Positions 1 to 6,837 of a DNA stretch of 64,000 nucleotides are shown in pieces. A program made the translations under genes and the position numbers. Source of the stretch: Paraburkholderia sp. FT54 (GTDB taxonomy: Bacteria; Pseudomonadota; Gammaproteobacteria; Burkholderiales; Burkholderiaceae); NCBI RefSeq assembly GCF_031585635.1, contig NZ_CP134195.1, positions 2,852,001 through 2,916,000 of the forward strand, given 5' to 3'. Positions within the stretch are counted from its first letter, which is position 1. Every line of letters begins with the position of its first letter. The notes below the pieces were generated by a model that saw nothing but the letters and a program-made list of their open reading frames with translations, did not search any database and was not told the DNA's origin.

Positions 1-657
1 CACATCATGCTCGAGGAAACGGGCCTCGCGTACAACGTGCACGGTGTGAATATCGGCACGGGCGACCAGTTCAAACCCGAGTTTCTCGCCATCAGTCCGA
101 ATAACAAGATCCCGGCAATCGTCGATTCCGAGGGTCCCAAGGGAGCCGACGGCCGGCCGTTCGCCCTGTTCGAATCGGGCGCGATCCTCATTTATCTCGC
201 CGAGAAAACCGGCAAGTTTCTGCCCACCGATCCGGCCGCGCGCTATTCGGTACTGCAGTGGCTGATGTTCCAGATGGGCGGTCTGGGTCCGATGCTCGGT
301 CAAACGCATCACTTCCGCAACTACGCGCCGGAGCAGATTGAATACGCGGTCAACCGCTACACGAACGAAACGAGGCGTCTATATGGCGTGATGGATACGC
401 AACTCGGCAAGACACAATATCTCGCGGGTAATGACTATACGATCGCAGACATCGCTGCCTTCCCGTGGACGCGCTCGTGGCAAAACCAAGGCTTGGAACT
501 CGATGCGTTTCCGAATGTGAAGCGCTGGCATGAAGAGATCGCCGCGCGTCCTGCGGTCGTGCGCGGTGTGGAAGTGCTGGCGTCGGCGCGTCAACCGCTC
601 ATGGACGACAAGGCGAAGGAAATACTGTTCGGTGCGACGCAATACGCGAAACATTGA
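1..657 (+). CDS. Glutathione S-transferase family protein (5' end outside window)
   Basis: The reading frame is open from base 1, and the first ATG at 7 falls inside the N-terminal thioredoxin fold, so the true start lies upstream. The N-terminal domain shows the cis-proline segment NNKIPAIVD and the glutathione gamma-glutamyl-binding ESGAILIYLAEK; the all-helical C-terminal domain follows (about residues 85-205) with the conserved N-capping segment YTIADIAAFPW. The spacing and the long GDQFKPEFLAISPN stretch resemble the YfcG/Ure2p-like (Nu) class, which often acts as a glutathione-dependent disulfide reductase; the exact substrate cannot be told. A bidirectional terminator follows at 688-728. 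Confidence 0.9.
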   Translation, partial: HIMLEETGLAYNVHGVNIGTGDQFKPEFLAISPNNKIPAIVDSEGPKGADGRPFALFESGAILIYLAEKTGKFLPTDPAARYSVLQWLMFQMGGLGPMLGQTHHFRNYAPEQIEYAVNRYTNETRRLYGVMDTQLGKTQYLAGNDYTIADIAAFPWTRSWQNQGLELDAFPNVKRWHEEIAARPAVVRGVEVLASARQPLMDDKAKEILFGATQYAKH

Positions 658-687
658 ATTCGCCGCCGCATCTGAATCTGCATCATT

Positions 688-728
688 AAAAAGCGCGAGC
701 GGCATTCATGCCGGCTCGCGCTTTTTTT
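688..728. terminator. Bidirectional Rho-independent terminator
   Basis: A GC-rich stem (AGCGCGAGC at 692-700 pairing with GCTCGCGCT at 714-722, inner GGC/GCC stem) is flanked by an A-run on the left and a T-run on the right. It can therefore end transcription from the GST gene on plus and from the MaoC gene on minus. Confidence 0.85.
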
Positions 729-751
729 AACTCGCGTGCGCTGCCGCAACG

Positions 752-1228
752 TTAGAAATAATGCCGCGTGATGAACTCCGCGACACACACTGGCCGCTCA
801 CTGTCCCGCCGCTCCAGCGTCACATTCCACACCACTTGCACACCGTTGTTATCGACTTCGGTCATGGACTCGACCGCGAATTTCGCGCGCAACTGCGAGC
901 CGACCAGCACCGGGGACGTAAAGCGCACGCGATTCAGTCCGTAATTGACGCCCATGCGCTGCTTGAGCGCCACCGTTTTACCGAGCAACGCCGGAATCAA
1001 CGACAGCGTCAGGAAACCGTGCGCGACCGGACCGCCGAACGGCGACTCGCGGCGCGCGCGCTCCGGGTCGACGTGAATCCATTGATGATCGCCGGTCGCT
1101 TCGGCGAAACGATCGACGCTCGCCTGGTCCACCGTCAGCCAGTCACTCACGAGCGGCTCGGCGCCCACCAACTCGTGCAAGGCCGCGGCACTGCCGAACG
1201 TTGCGGCAGGCGCCGCGCCGCCCGTCAT
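752..1228 (-). CDS. MaoC-like dehydratase (R-specific enoyl-CoA hydratase type)
   Basis: 158 residues, single hot-dog fold. The hydratase signature is visible in the stretch AEATGDHQWIHVDPERA followed by GPVAHGFLTLSLIP, with the Asp/His pair (GDHQWIH) typical of PhaJ/NodN/MaoC proteins that hydrate trans-2-enoyl-CoA to 3-hydroxyacyl-CoA. The start at 1228 is chosen because its ATG overlaps the stop of the upstream MaoC gene (ATGA) and the protein then begins just before the conserved domain. It is the last gene of the acyl-CoA operon and probably acts on the product of the neighbouring acyl-CoA dehydrogenases, possibly as a heteromeric pair with the gene just upstream (inference). Confidence 0.88.
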   Translation of the reverse strand: MTGGAAPAATFGSAAALHELVGAEPLVSDWLTVDQASVDRFAEATGDHQWIHVDPERARRESPFGGPVAHGFLTLSLIPALLGKTVALKQRMGVNYGLNRVRFTSPVLVGSQLRAKFAVESMTEVDNNGVQVVWNVTLERRDSERPVCVAEFITRHYF

Positions 1229-1683
1229 GACGCGGCGCCCGGATTGCGCAGGCCGAACAGTCCCTTCGAGCGCACCGTGATCACCGTTTCGCCATGCTGA
1301 TTGATGCCTTCCCATTGCGTGGACACGATGCCGCGATCCGGTTTGCTTTCCGAGATACGCTTGTCGAGCACGGCGTTCTTCATGGTGATCGTGTCGCCGA
1401 CGCGCACCGGCTTCAACCAGCGGATTTCGTCGATACCGGGCGAGCCCATCGACGTGGAACCGGCGAACGCGTTACGCACCAGCATGCCCATCATGACCGA
1501 ACAGGTATGCCAGCCACTTGCGATCAACCCGCGAAACGGCGACTCGGCAGCCGCGGCTTCATCCAGATGGAACGGCTGCGGATCGAACTTCTGCGCAAAC
1601 TCGACGATCTCGTCGTGCGTGAACGTGTGCTTGCCGATTTCGATGCTCGTGCCGACTATCAAGTCCTCGTAACTCAAACCCAT
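1225..1683 (-). CDS. MaoC-like (R)-hydratase
   Basis: 152 residues, hot-dog fold of the MaoC family: DPQPFHLDEAAAAESPFRG followed by GLIASGWHT, where the D-x5-H pattern is the usual catalytic dyad of bacterial 2-enoyl-CoA hydratases. The start at 1683 is fixed by a very strong ribosome-binding site (AAGGAGGTGCG) a few bases upstream; reading the same frame further upstream gives no family similarity. Stop overlaps the ATG of the second MaoC gene by 4 bp, indicating translational coupling. Function within the operon is hydration of enoyl-CoA during degradation of an unidentified acyl-CoA. Confidence 0.88.
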   Translation of the reverse strand: MGLSYEDLIVGTSIEIGKHTFTHDEIVEFAQKFDPQPFHLDEAAAAESPFRGLIASGWHTCSVMMGMLVRNAFAGSTSMGSPGIDEIRWLKPVRVGDTITMKNAVLDKRISESKPDRGIVSTQWEGINQHGETVITVRSKGLFGLRNPGAAS

Positions 1684-1718
1684 CGTCGCACCTCCTTGTA
1701 TTCGATTCGGATGTCTGA

Positions 1719-2846
1719 TCAGGCTTCGGCGGTCGCGAAACCGGGTAGCGTGGCGAACCGCGCGAGATGGTGATCGACATCGCCCAATGTGGTTTCGATG
1801 ATAGCAAGCCGTTTGAACAGATGTGCCGCCGCCACTTCGTTCGTGACGCCCATGCCGCCATGCAACTGAACGGCCTGCTGCCCGACGAAACGCGCGGCCT
1901 GACCGACCCGCGCCTTCGCGGCGGAAACCGCGCGGCGACGCTCGTCGGCATCCGCGCTGGTGTAGCGCATAGCGGCCAGATACGTGACGGAACGCGCCTG
2001 CTCGGCGTGAATCAGCATCTCGACCATGCGATGCTGCAAGGCCTGAAAACGCGCGATCGGCTGGCCGAACTGCTGACGCGTCTTGGTGTAGTCCACGGTG
2101 GCGAGGTTCAAGGCGTCGAGCGCGCCGATTGCCTCGGCGCACAACAACACCGTGCCGTAGTCCGCGATATGTTCGAGCGCGGCCGCGCCGGCGTGTTTGC
2201 CTGCAAGTCGGCGCGCGGGCGTGTCATTGAACTGGAGTGTGGCCGCACGCTGGCCGTCGATCGTGCGGTAGTCCGTTACGCTGACGCCGGTCGCATTACG
2301 CGCCACGACGAAGAGTGCGATCTCGCCGTTCAGCCGGGCTGGCACGATCCAGTGATCTGCCTGCGCGCCGTGCTGCACCACCGACTTCGTGCCGGTCAAT
2401 GTCTGCTGCTCGCCCTGCCCGCTTGCGGTGGACTCGACCGCGAACAGGTCGTAGCGTGCGTTCGGTTCGTGAAATGCCACCGCCAGCTTGATCTCGCCCT
2501 GAGCCGCGCGTTCGAGCAGCGACGCGTCTTCGCCCTGCTCACTACCCGCGAGGCGCAACGCCTCGATGCCCACCGCAGTCGCCCAATAAGGCTCGACGAC
2601 CAGCGCGCGGCCGAGTTCCTGCATGACCACCAGCATGTCGATCGGGCCGCCGTTGAAGCCGCCTTGCGCTTCCGGCACCGGCAACGCTGTCAGACCTAGT
2701 TCCGCGAACGCAGCCCAATGCGCGTCCGACACGCCGGTTTCCGATCGCACGATCGCCTGGCGCGCTTCGAAGCCGTAACTCTTGTCCAGATAGCGGCGCA
2801 GCGCGTCGGCGAATTGCTGTTGTTCGTCGTTGAAATTGAAGTCCAT
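1719..2846 (-). CDS. Acyl-CoA dehydrogenase family protein
   Basis: 375 residues, FAD-dependent flavoprotein fold: N-terminal helical domain (NFNDEQQQFADALRRYL), middle beta domain, and C-terminal four-helix domain with QFGQPIARFQALQHRMVEM and QLHGGMGVTNE near the end. The sequence is divergent in the middle domain, as in the second, non-canonical subunit of heteromeric dehydrogenases (for example steroid side-chain FadE pairs). Start at 2846 rather than the in-frame ATG at 2867 because GAGGAG sits 6 bases before it and the upstream gene ends at 2857. Being directly downstream of another dehydrogenase suggests an alpha2beta2 pair (inference). Confidence 0.88.
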   Translation of the reverse strand: MDFNFNDEQQQFADALRRYLDKSYGFEARQAIVRSETGVSDAHWAAFAELGLTALPVPEAQGGFNGGPIDMLVVMQELGRALVVEPYWATAVGIEALRLAGSEQGEDASLLERAAQGEIKLAVAFHEPNARYDLFAVESTASGQGEQQTLTGTKSVVQHGAQADHWIVPARLNGEIALFVVARNATGVSVTDYRTIDGQRAATLQFNDTPARRLAGKHAGAAALEHIADYGTVLLCAEAIGALDALNLATVDYTKTRQQFGQPIARFQALQHRMVEMLIHAEQARSVTYLAAMRYTSADADERRRAVSAAKARVGQAARFVGQQAVQLHGGMGVTNEVAAAHLFKRLAIIETTLGDVDHHLARFATLPGFATAEA

Positions 2847-2856
2847 GCGCCGCTCC

Positions 2857-4053
2857 TCAAAGTCCAAGAATCATCTGCGCGATGATGTTCTTTTGAATTT
2901 CGTTCGAGCCGCCGTAAATCGACGTCTTGCGGAAGTTGAAGTAGTACGCGGCGAGAGGCGCGGCATCGTCGTCGCCGGCCAGGCTGTGTTCACGCTCGCC
3001 TTCGAGGAACGGAACGTCGAACGGTGCGGCGAGCGGCCCGACCGCTTCGAACATCAGTTCGGTCAGCGCTTGCTGCACTTCCGTGCCCTTGATCTTCAGC
3101 ATCGACGCTTCCGGTCCCGGCCCACGTCCGCCCGTTTCATTGGCGACCACACGTTGCACGGTGACTTCGAGCGCCATCAACTCGATCTCGAGGCTCGCGA
3201 CTTTCGCGGCGAATACCGGGTCTTGCAGCAGCGGCTTGCCGTTTTTTTTCTGATCCAGCGCAAGGCGTTTCAGAAAGACGAGTTCGCGCTTCGACTGGCC
3301 GACGCGCGCGATGCCGGTGCGCTCATGGCCGAGCAGATACTTCGCGTAAGTCCAGCCACGATTCTCCTCACCGACTAAATTCTCGACTGGCACCTTCACG
3401 TCCTCGAAAAAGACTTCGTTGACTTCGTGGTCTTCGTCGAGCGTGATGATCGGCCGCACCGTGATACCCGGCGTTTTCATGTCGATTAGCAGGAACGAGA
3501 TGCCCTCCTGCTTTTTGGCGCCGCTGTCCGTGCGCACGAGACAGAACATCATGTCGGCGTACTGGCCGAGCGTGGTCTATGTTTTCTGGCCGTTGACCAC
3601 GTAATGGTCGCCCACTCGCTCGGCGCGCGTACGCAGCGAAGCCAGATCGGAGCCCGAGCCCGGCTCGGAATAGCCCTGGCACCACCAGTCCGTACCGTCG
3701 AGAATGCGCGGCAAGTAGTGACGCTTTTGCGCCTCGTTGCCGTACTTCATCAGCACGGGCGCCACCATGGAGACGCCGAAAGGCAGCACGGACGGCGCGC
3801 CGATACGCGCACACTCTTCGTCCCAGATGTGCCGCTGGGTCGCGTCCCAGCCTGGGCCGCCATATTCTTTCGGCCACGCGACAGCCGACCAGCCGCGCGT
3901 ACCGAGCAGCTTATGCCAGCCGGCGAAGTCTTCGCGGGCGAGCCGCTTGTGATTGAGTACCTTGTCGCTCAGCTCGCGCGGCAGATTTGCTTCGAGCCAG
4001 GCGCGGATGTCTGCGCGGAACGCGCTGTCAGCGGGGGAATAGTCCAGATTCAT
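2857..4053 (-). pseudogene. Acyl-CoA dehydrogenase interrupted by an amber stop codon
   Basis: Read through, the frame encodes a normal-length acyl-CoA dehydrogenase of 398 codons: N-terminal DYSPADSAFRADIRAWLEAN, FAD-contact WWCQGYSEPGSGSDLASL, and C-terminal KTSIYGGSNEIQKNIIAQM. Codon 159 (bases 3577-3579) is TAG, in the highly conserved segment VVNGQKT-stop-TTLGQYAD, where family members carry Trp (TGG). One G-to-A change therefore explains the break. The remaining frame is clean, so the lesion is recent or a sequencing error. Re-initiation at the ATG at 3552 is possible but has no ribosome-binding site and would lack the FAD contact region. Partner of the dehydrogenase at 1719-2846. Confidence 0.85.
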
Positions 4054-4101
4054 GCGTAGTGTCTCCTGGCCGCCACCACCCGCCGCCAGCGAGCCACTGC
4101 G

Positions 4102-4527
4102 CTATTGCAGCGGTTCTTTCAAGGCAGCCGGGACCGGCAGCGGCATCACTTCGATGCCTTCTTCAACCAAGGCTTTCGCGTCTTCCGGTGTCGTGACACC
4201 GCGAATATTGCGTGCGGGCGCTTCATTGTAGTGAATGCGCCGTGCTTCCTCGGCGAAGCGGTCACCCACGTTCTCGGTCTTTTCCAGTACCTCGCGCAAG
4301 GCACGCATCACACGCGCCTGCATTTCCCCTACGCCCGCCGGCGTTTTCGTTTCAGTCGCACCCGACAGGTTCAGGCGCGGGGCTGACGGCAAACGGCTCA
4401 CCTCGTTCGCACCGCAGATCGGACATTCGACGAGCTTGCGGGACTGCTGCGATTCGAAGTCATCAGCCGAAGCGAACCAGCCTTCGAACCGATGGCCATG
4501 CGGACACTGTAAATCGAGGACCTTCAT
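4102..4527 (-). CDS. DUF1178 family protein
   Basis: 141 residues. The N-terminus MKVLDLQCPHGHRFEGWF and CPICGANEVSRLPSAPRLN form a zinc-ribbon-like Cys pair set (CPxGH ... CPxCG), as in FmdB-type and DUF1178 proteins; the C-terminal half is charged and helical (residues 75-141) ending in LPVPAALKEPLQ. No biochemical role is established for the family. It is the first gene of the minus-strand acyl-CoA operon (48 bp to the dehydrogenase pseudogene). Its own promoter lies at 4550-4577. Confidence 0.87.
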   Translation of the reverse strand: MKVLDLQCPHGHRFEGWFASADDFESQQSRKLVECPICGANEVSRLPSAPRLNLSGATETKTPAGVGEMQARVMRALREVLEKTENVGDRFAEEARRIHYNEAPARNIRGVTTPEDAKALVEEGIEVMPLPVPAALKEPLQ

Positions 4528-4549
4528 GTGGAATCAGGGCTTGCGTGCC

Positions 4550-4577
4550 AGTTTAGCGCAAAACGGAAATTTGTGAA
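4550..4577 (-). promoter_or_regulatory. Candidate sigma-70 promoter for the DUF1178/acyl-CoA operon
   Basis: On the minus strand TTCACA (4572-4577) and TAAACT (4550-4555) are separated by 16 bp and lie 23 bp upstream of the DUF1178 ATG. Read by eye; the -35 element overlaps the palindrome at 4575-4586, which is what one expects for a repressed promoter. Confidence 0.55.
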
Positions 4578-4603
4578 CGGTCGTTCGTAAAATTTTACGG
4601 ACG
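4575..4603. promoter_or_regulatory. Two overlapping operator-like palindromes
   Basis: GAACG-GT-CGTTC (4575-4586) is a perfect 12-bp palindrome apart from its two central bases. It shares its right arm with a second palindrome at 4582-4603 whose core CGTAAAATTTTACG is perfect and whose outer arms CGTTCGT/ACGGACG have one mismatch. Position over and just upstream of the -35 element suggests a TetR-like repressor site controlling the acyl-CoA operon; the regulator is not identified in this window. Confidence 0.5.
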
Positions 4604-4755
4604 AAGGCGCCGGCGCCGGAAGTGGCTGACAAATCGGACGCGGTGGGCGATTTTAACGCTTTGCGCAAAGGCCTGCCGAAGGTGCTTCAGAAGACAAACG
4701 GGCTTGCCGGTCACATGCGCCTGGACGGCTTTGCACGCCGGCTGCCGCATCGCTT

Positions 4756-5280
4756 CTATGCCACGAGACATTCGAGTTGACGGCCAAGCCGCGGCTCGAT
4801 TTCGCGCGCTTCTTTGGCAAGATTGATCTGCTTGACCGCTCTTGCGATGTCGAACACGTCTGCCTTGATTTCGTAGCCGCCACGCGCCGCGAGCCAATCC
4901 AGTATGTCCGACAGATGCCACACCGACGCGCTGCCCTCGTGGACCGGCGGCGGAAAGTCGGTTGCGTGGCTCAGCATCAGCTTGCGCATGTTTTGCCGCG
5001 ACACGCCGGCGACTTCCGCGACGTCAGTGAGGCCGACGAAATCAGGGCCTGCCTCGACAAGGCGCGCGGATGGCACCACTCGTTTGATGTCCTGGAGGGC
5101 GCTCACTACCGCCTCGAATGCGGACGTGCCTTCGCGGGTAAAAAACAGCGCGATGCGGCCTGGTTGCCCGATGCCGACAGTTGCGTCGTCGCATCCTGCC
5201 TCGCCCAAACGCTCGACGATAGCGTCGAGATCGCTGTCTTCAGCCGAAAGCCGGTACTTCAAGGTGAACACATATTCCAT
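4756..5280 (-). CDS. HTH DNA-binding protein, putative antitoxin of a two-gene cassette
   Basis: 174 residues. Residues 1-95 form a small alpha/beta domain (MEYVFTLKYRLSAED ... GRIALFFTREG) of ferredoxin-like appearance; residues about 100-150 hold an AlpA/MerR-like winged helix-turn-helix (VGLTDVAEVAGVSRQNMRKLM ... VWHLSDILDWLAAR). A DNA-binding C-terminal domain behind a small alpha/beta domain is the architecture of HicB-like antitoxins. It follows a small basic protein gene by 52 bp on the same strand, toxin-first as in hicAB. No named family was recognised with certainty; a role as autorepressor acting on the palindrome at 5599-5640 is inferred. An alternative is a stand-alone regulator. 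Confidence 0.75.
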   Translation of the reverse strand: MEYVFTLKYRLSAEDSDLDAIVERLGEAGCDDATVGIGQPGRIALFFTREGTSAFEAVVSALQDIKRVVPSARLVEAGPDFVGLTDVAEVAGVSRQNMRKLMLSHATDFPPPVHEGSASVWHLSDILDWLAARGGYEIKADVFDIARAVKQINLAKEAREIEPRLGRQLECLVA

Positions 5281-5332
5281 AAGTTACTCCTACTTTCATT
5301 CAGCCCAAGGCTTTCGCCAACAGAACGCTTTG

Positions 5333-5578
5333 CTACCGGCGAGCCGTGCAGTTGTCGACGATGCGTCGCAGATGTCTGGCGTGGTTGCCGGGATTCTTAG
5401 GCGTACTCCAGACACTCGATATGCAGAACTCGCCGCACTGACACTCCGCGTCTTTGTCGGGACAATACATTTTTCCCCAAGCATGACCTTTGCCACCGCC
5501 CTGAACACGCCAGCCGTTCCTTTCGGCATACGTCAACGCGGCCTCAACCTCTTTCTTAGAGTGGGTTCCTCGAACCAT
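5333..5578 (-). CDS. Small basic Cys-containing protein, putative HicA-like toxin
   Basis: 81 residues. The layout KKEVEAALTYAERNGWRV - GGGKGHAWGKMYCP - NPGNHARHLRRIVDN recalls the alpha-beta-beta-beta-alpha dsRBD-like fold of HicA mRNA interferases, with a Gly-rich turn and His (KGHAW) at the place of the catalytic His, and a basic C-terminal helix. Unlike typical HicA it carries a Cys cluster (C-x6-C-x-C-x3-C) that could bind a metal. The start at 5578 has GGAGGACATGAG before it. The downstream gene is a DNA-binding protein. Toxicity and RNA cleavage are inference from pattern and context only. Confidence 0.7.
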   Translation of the reverse strand: MVRGTHSKKEVEAALTYAERNGWRVQGGGKGHAWGKMYCPDKDAECQCGEFCISSVWSTPKNPGNHARHLRRIVDNCTARR

Positions 5579-5590
5579 CTCATGTCCTCC

Positions 5591-5619
5591 AATTTAGCGG
5601 GTGGCGATCGGGTTGTCAA
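5591..5619 (-). promoter_or_regulatory. Promoter of the toxin-antitoxin-like cassette
   Basis: Minus-strand TTGACA (5614-5619) is a perfect -35 element, followed after exactly 17 bp by TAAATT (5591-5596). The expected transcription start is only a few bases before the ATG at 5578, so the message would be almost leaderless. The -35 element lies inside the palindrome centre. Confidence 0.65.
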
Positions 5620-5640
5620 GTGACAACTCGATCGCCACCC
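5599..5640. promoter_or_regulatory. Long near-perfect palindrome, probable operator
   Basis: Left arm 5599-5618 (GGGTGGCGATCGGGTTGTCA) and right arm 5621-5640 are inverted copies with one mismatch (G at 5611 opposite T at 5628) and a 2-bp centre AG. It is not followed by a T-run, and it overlaps the -35 element, so an operator for the HTH protein encoded two genes down is more likely than a terminator. Confidence 0.7.
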
Positions 5641-5830
5641 GGAATCCAGAGCGCCTGCTACAACTTCGCTATCCGAAATAAAGTGAATAGTCAAAGCCGC
5701 TCTCAAGAGTCGATACTAGAGCGACAAGGCTCGTGTGGCGAGACTGTCGAATGGCATAGGACGAAGGCACATTTTTAAGACGTCGGCAAACACGCCAGGG
5801 GTAACGCAATTTCCCGCTTCGCAATGACAA
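5641..5830. other. Intergenic stretch without recognised gene
   Basis: This 190-bp stretch separates the toxin-antitoxin-like cassette from the NUDIX terminator. It is visibly richer in A and T than the neighbouring genes and has no open frame with a ribosome-binding site. It may be the outer flank of an inserted cassette; no direct repeats marking an insertion were found by eye. Confidence 0.4.
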
Positions 5831-5861
5831 AGCCCCTGCCGGTCCTAAACCAACAGGGGCT
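5831..5861 (-). terminator. Terminator downstream of the NUDIX gene
   Basis: AGCCCCTG (5831-5838) pairs with CAGGGGCT (5854-5861) around a 15-base loop; on the minus strand the stem is followed by TTTGTCATTG. The U-tract is short, so efficiency is uncertain. It would end the nuo-DUF2818-NUDIX transcript. Confidence 0.6.
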
Positions 5862-5913
5862 CTTCTCAGACTTTCGAAGCGGCGCGCAGCGCGCGCATGC
5901 TTCGCTAACGGCG

Positions 5914-6498
5914 TTATTGCGGCTCCGCCAACGGCCAGGCACCCGACAACACTTTCTCCAGCCAGAACGTGCCGATCACCGTCTTGACGTCAGTGACCTT
6001 GCCGGTGCGCACCCACTCGGACATCTCAGCCACAGTCGCTGTGAACAGTTCGAGAAATTCGCCTTCGTCGAGCTTGCGCTCGCCGGCGGTCAAACCGCGC
6101 GCCAGGTAGACGTCGATGAATTCGGTCGAGTAGGAAATGATCGGGTGAATGCGCGTCAGATAAACATATTCACGCGCGGTATAGCCCGTCTCTTCCCGCA
6201 GCTCACGTATCGCACAGGCCAGCGCGCCTTCGTTCGGGTCGAGCTTGCCGGCCGGATACTCCACCATGACCTTGCCCATCGGATAGCGATACTGGCTTTC
6301 CAGCAGCACGCGGCCGTCGTCGAATAATGGAATCACCATCACGGCGCCGGGATGTTGCACATACTCGCGTGTGGCGTGCTTGCCGTCCGGCAGGCGAACG
6401 GTGTCGCACTTGAGCGTCAGAAACGGCCCTTGATGGATCGTCTTGCTCTCGAGACAGGTCTCAGTAAGCGCGGCGTCGTGATCGGGAAGTTCAGCCAT
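5914..6498 (-). CDS. NUDIX hydrolase, ADP-ribose pyrophosphatase type
   Basis: 194 residues. The NUDIX box G-x5-E-x7-R-E-L-R-E-E-T-G-Y is complete (GKLDPNEGALACAIREL, then REETGY) and is preceded by VMVEYPAG, and QYRYPMGKV upstream is typical of ADP-ribose/ADP-sugar diphosphatases (NudF-like), which cut ADP-ribose to AMP and ribose-5-phosphate using Mg2+. It follows the complex I operon by 42 bp on the same strand. A link to recycling NAD breakdown products near NADH dehydrogenase genes is plausible but not shown by sequence. Confidence 0.9.
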   Translation of the reverse strand: MAELPDHDAALTETCLESKTIHQGPFLTLKCDTVRLPDGKHATREYVQHPGAVMVIPLFDDGRVLLESQYRYPMGKVMVEYPAGKLDPNEGALACAIRELREETGYTAREYVYLTRIHPIISYSTEFIDVYLARGLTAGERKLDEGEFLELFTATVAEMSEWVRTGKVTDVKTVIGTFWLEKVLSGAWPLAEPQ

Positions 6499-6540
6499 AT
6501 GCGGACCTTGGGCACTTGGTGCGCCGACGGCGAAACGCCG

Positions 6541-6837
6541 TCAGCGACGTTTGACGAGATACTGGAAGGTGAAGCCGGGGAATGCGAACACCACGAAGAG
6601 AGCGAACGTGATCGCGTAGAACTGCCAACCCTGTTCGAAGCGGTTACCCGCGCGCGCTTCGAGCAGAAAACCGAGCGCGCCGACCACGAAGTACAGCACG
6701 ATCAATTCGGCAATCCGGATCCAGGCGCTTTTCTTCACCGCTTTCAACGGCACCGCGGCGAAGAGGCGCTGATTCAGGAATGGCAGGTTGGCGCCGACCA
6801 GCGCCAACAGCACGATAAACCAACCCGCAGCGGACAT
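6541..6837 (-). CDS. DUF2818 family membrane protein
   Basis: 98 residues with three hydrophobic segments (about 4-24, 42-62 and 72-92) and basic loops, ending FQYLVKRR. It matches DUF2818, a small inner-membrane protein regularly found right after nuoN in betaproteobacteria. Its ATG overlaps the nuoN stop by one base (TGATG), so it is translationally coupled to complex I. Its role (assembly or accessory subunit) is unknown. Confidence 0.88.
   Translation of the reverse strand: MSAAGWFIVLLALVGANLPFLNQRLFAAVPLKAVKKSAWIRIAELIVLYFVVGALGFLLEARAGNRFEQGWQFYAITFALFVVFAFPGFTFQYLVKRR

Noticed and set aside
4640..4755. Remnant of an integrase or other gene between DUF1178 and the HTH gene
   Set aside because: A plus-strand frame ends HRFYATRHSS, faintly recombinase-like, but the order of residues and the surroundings do not match any tyrosine recombinase. 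Chance.
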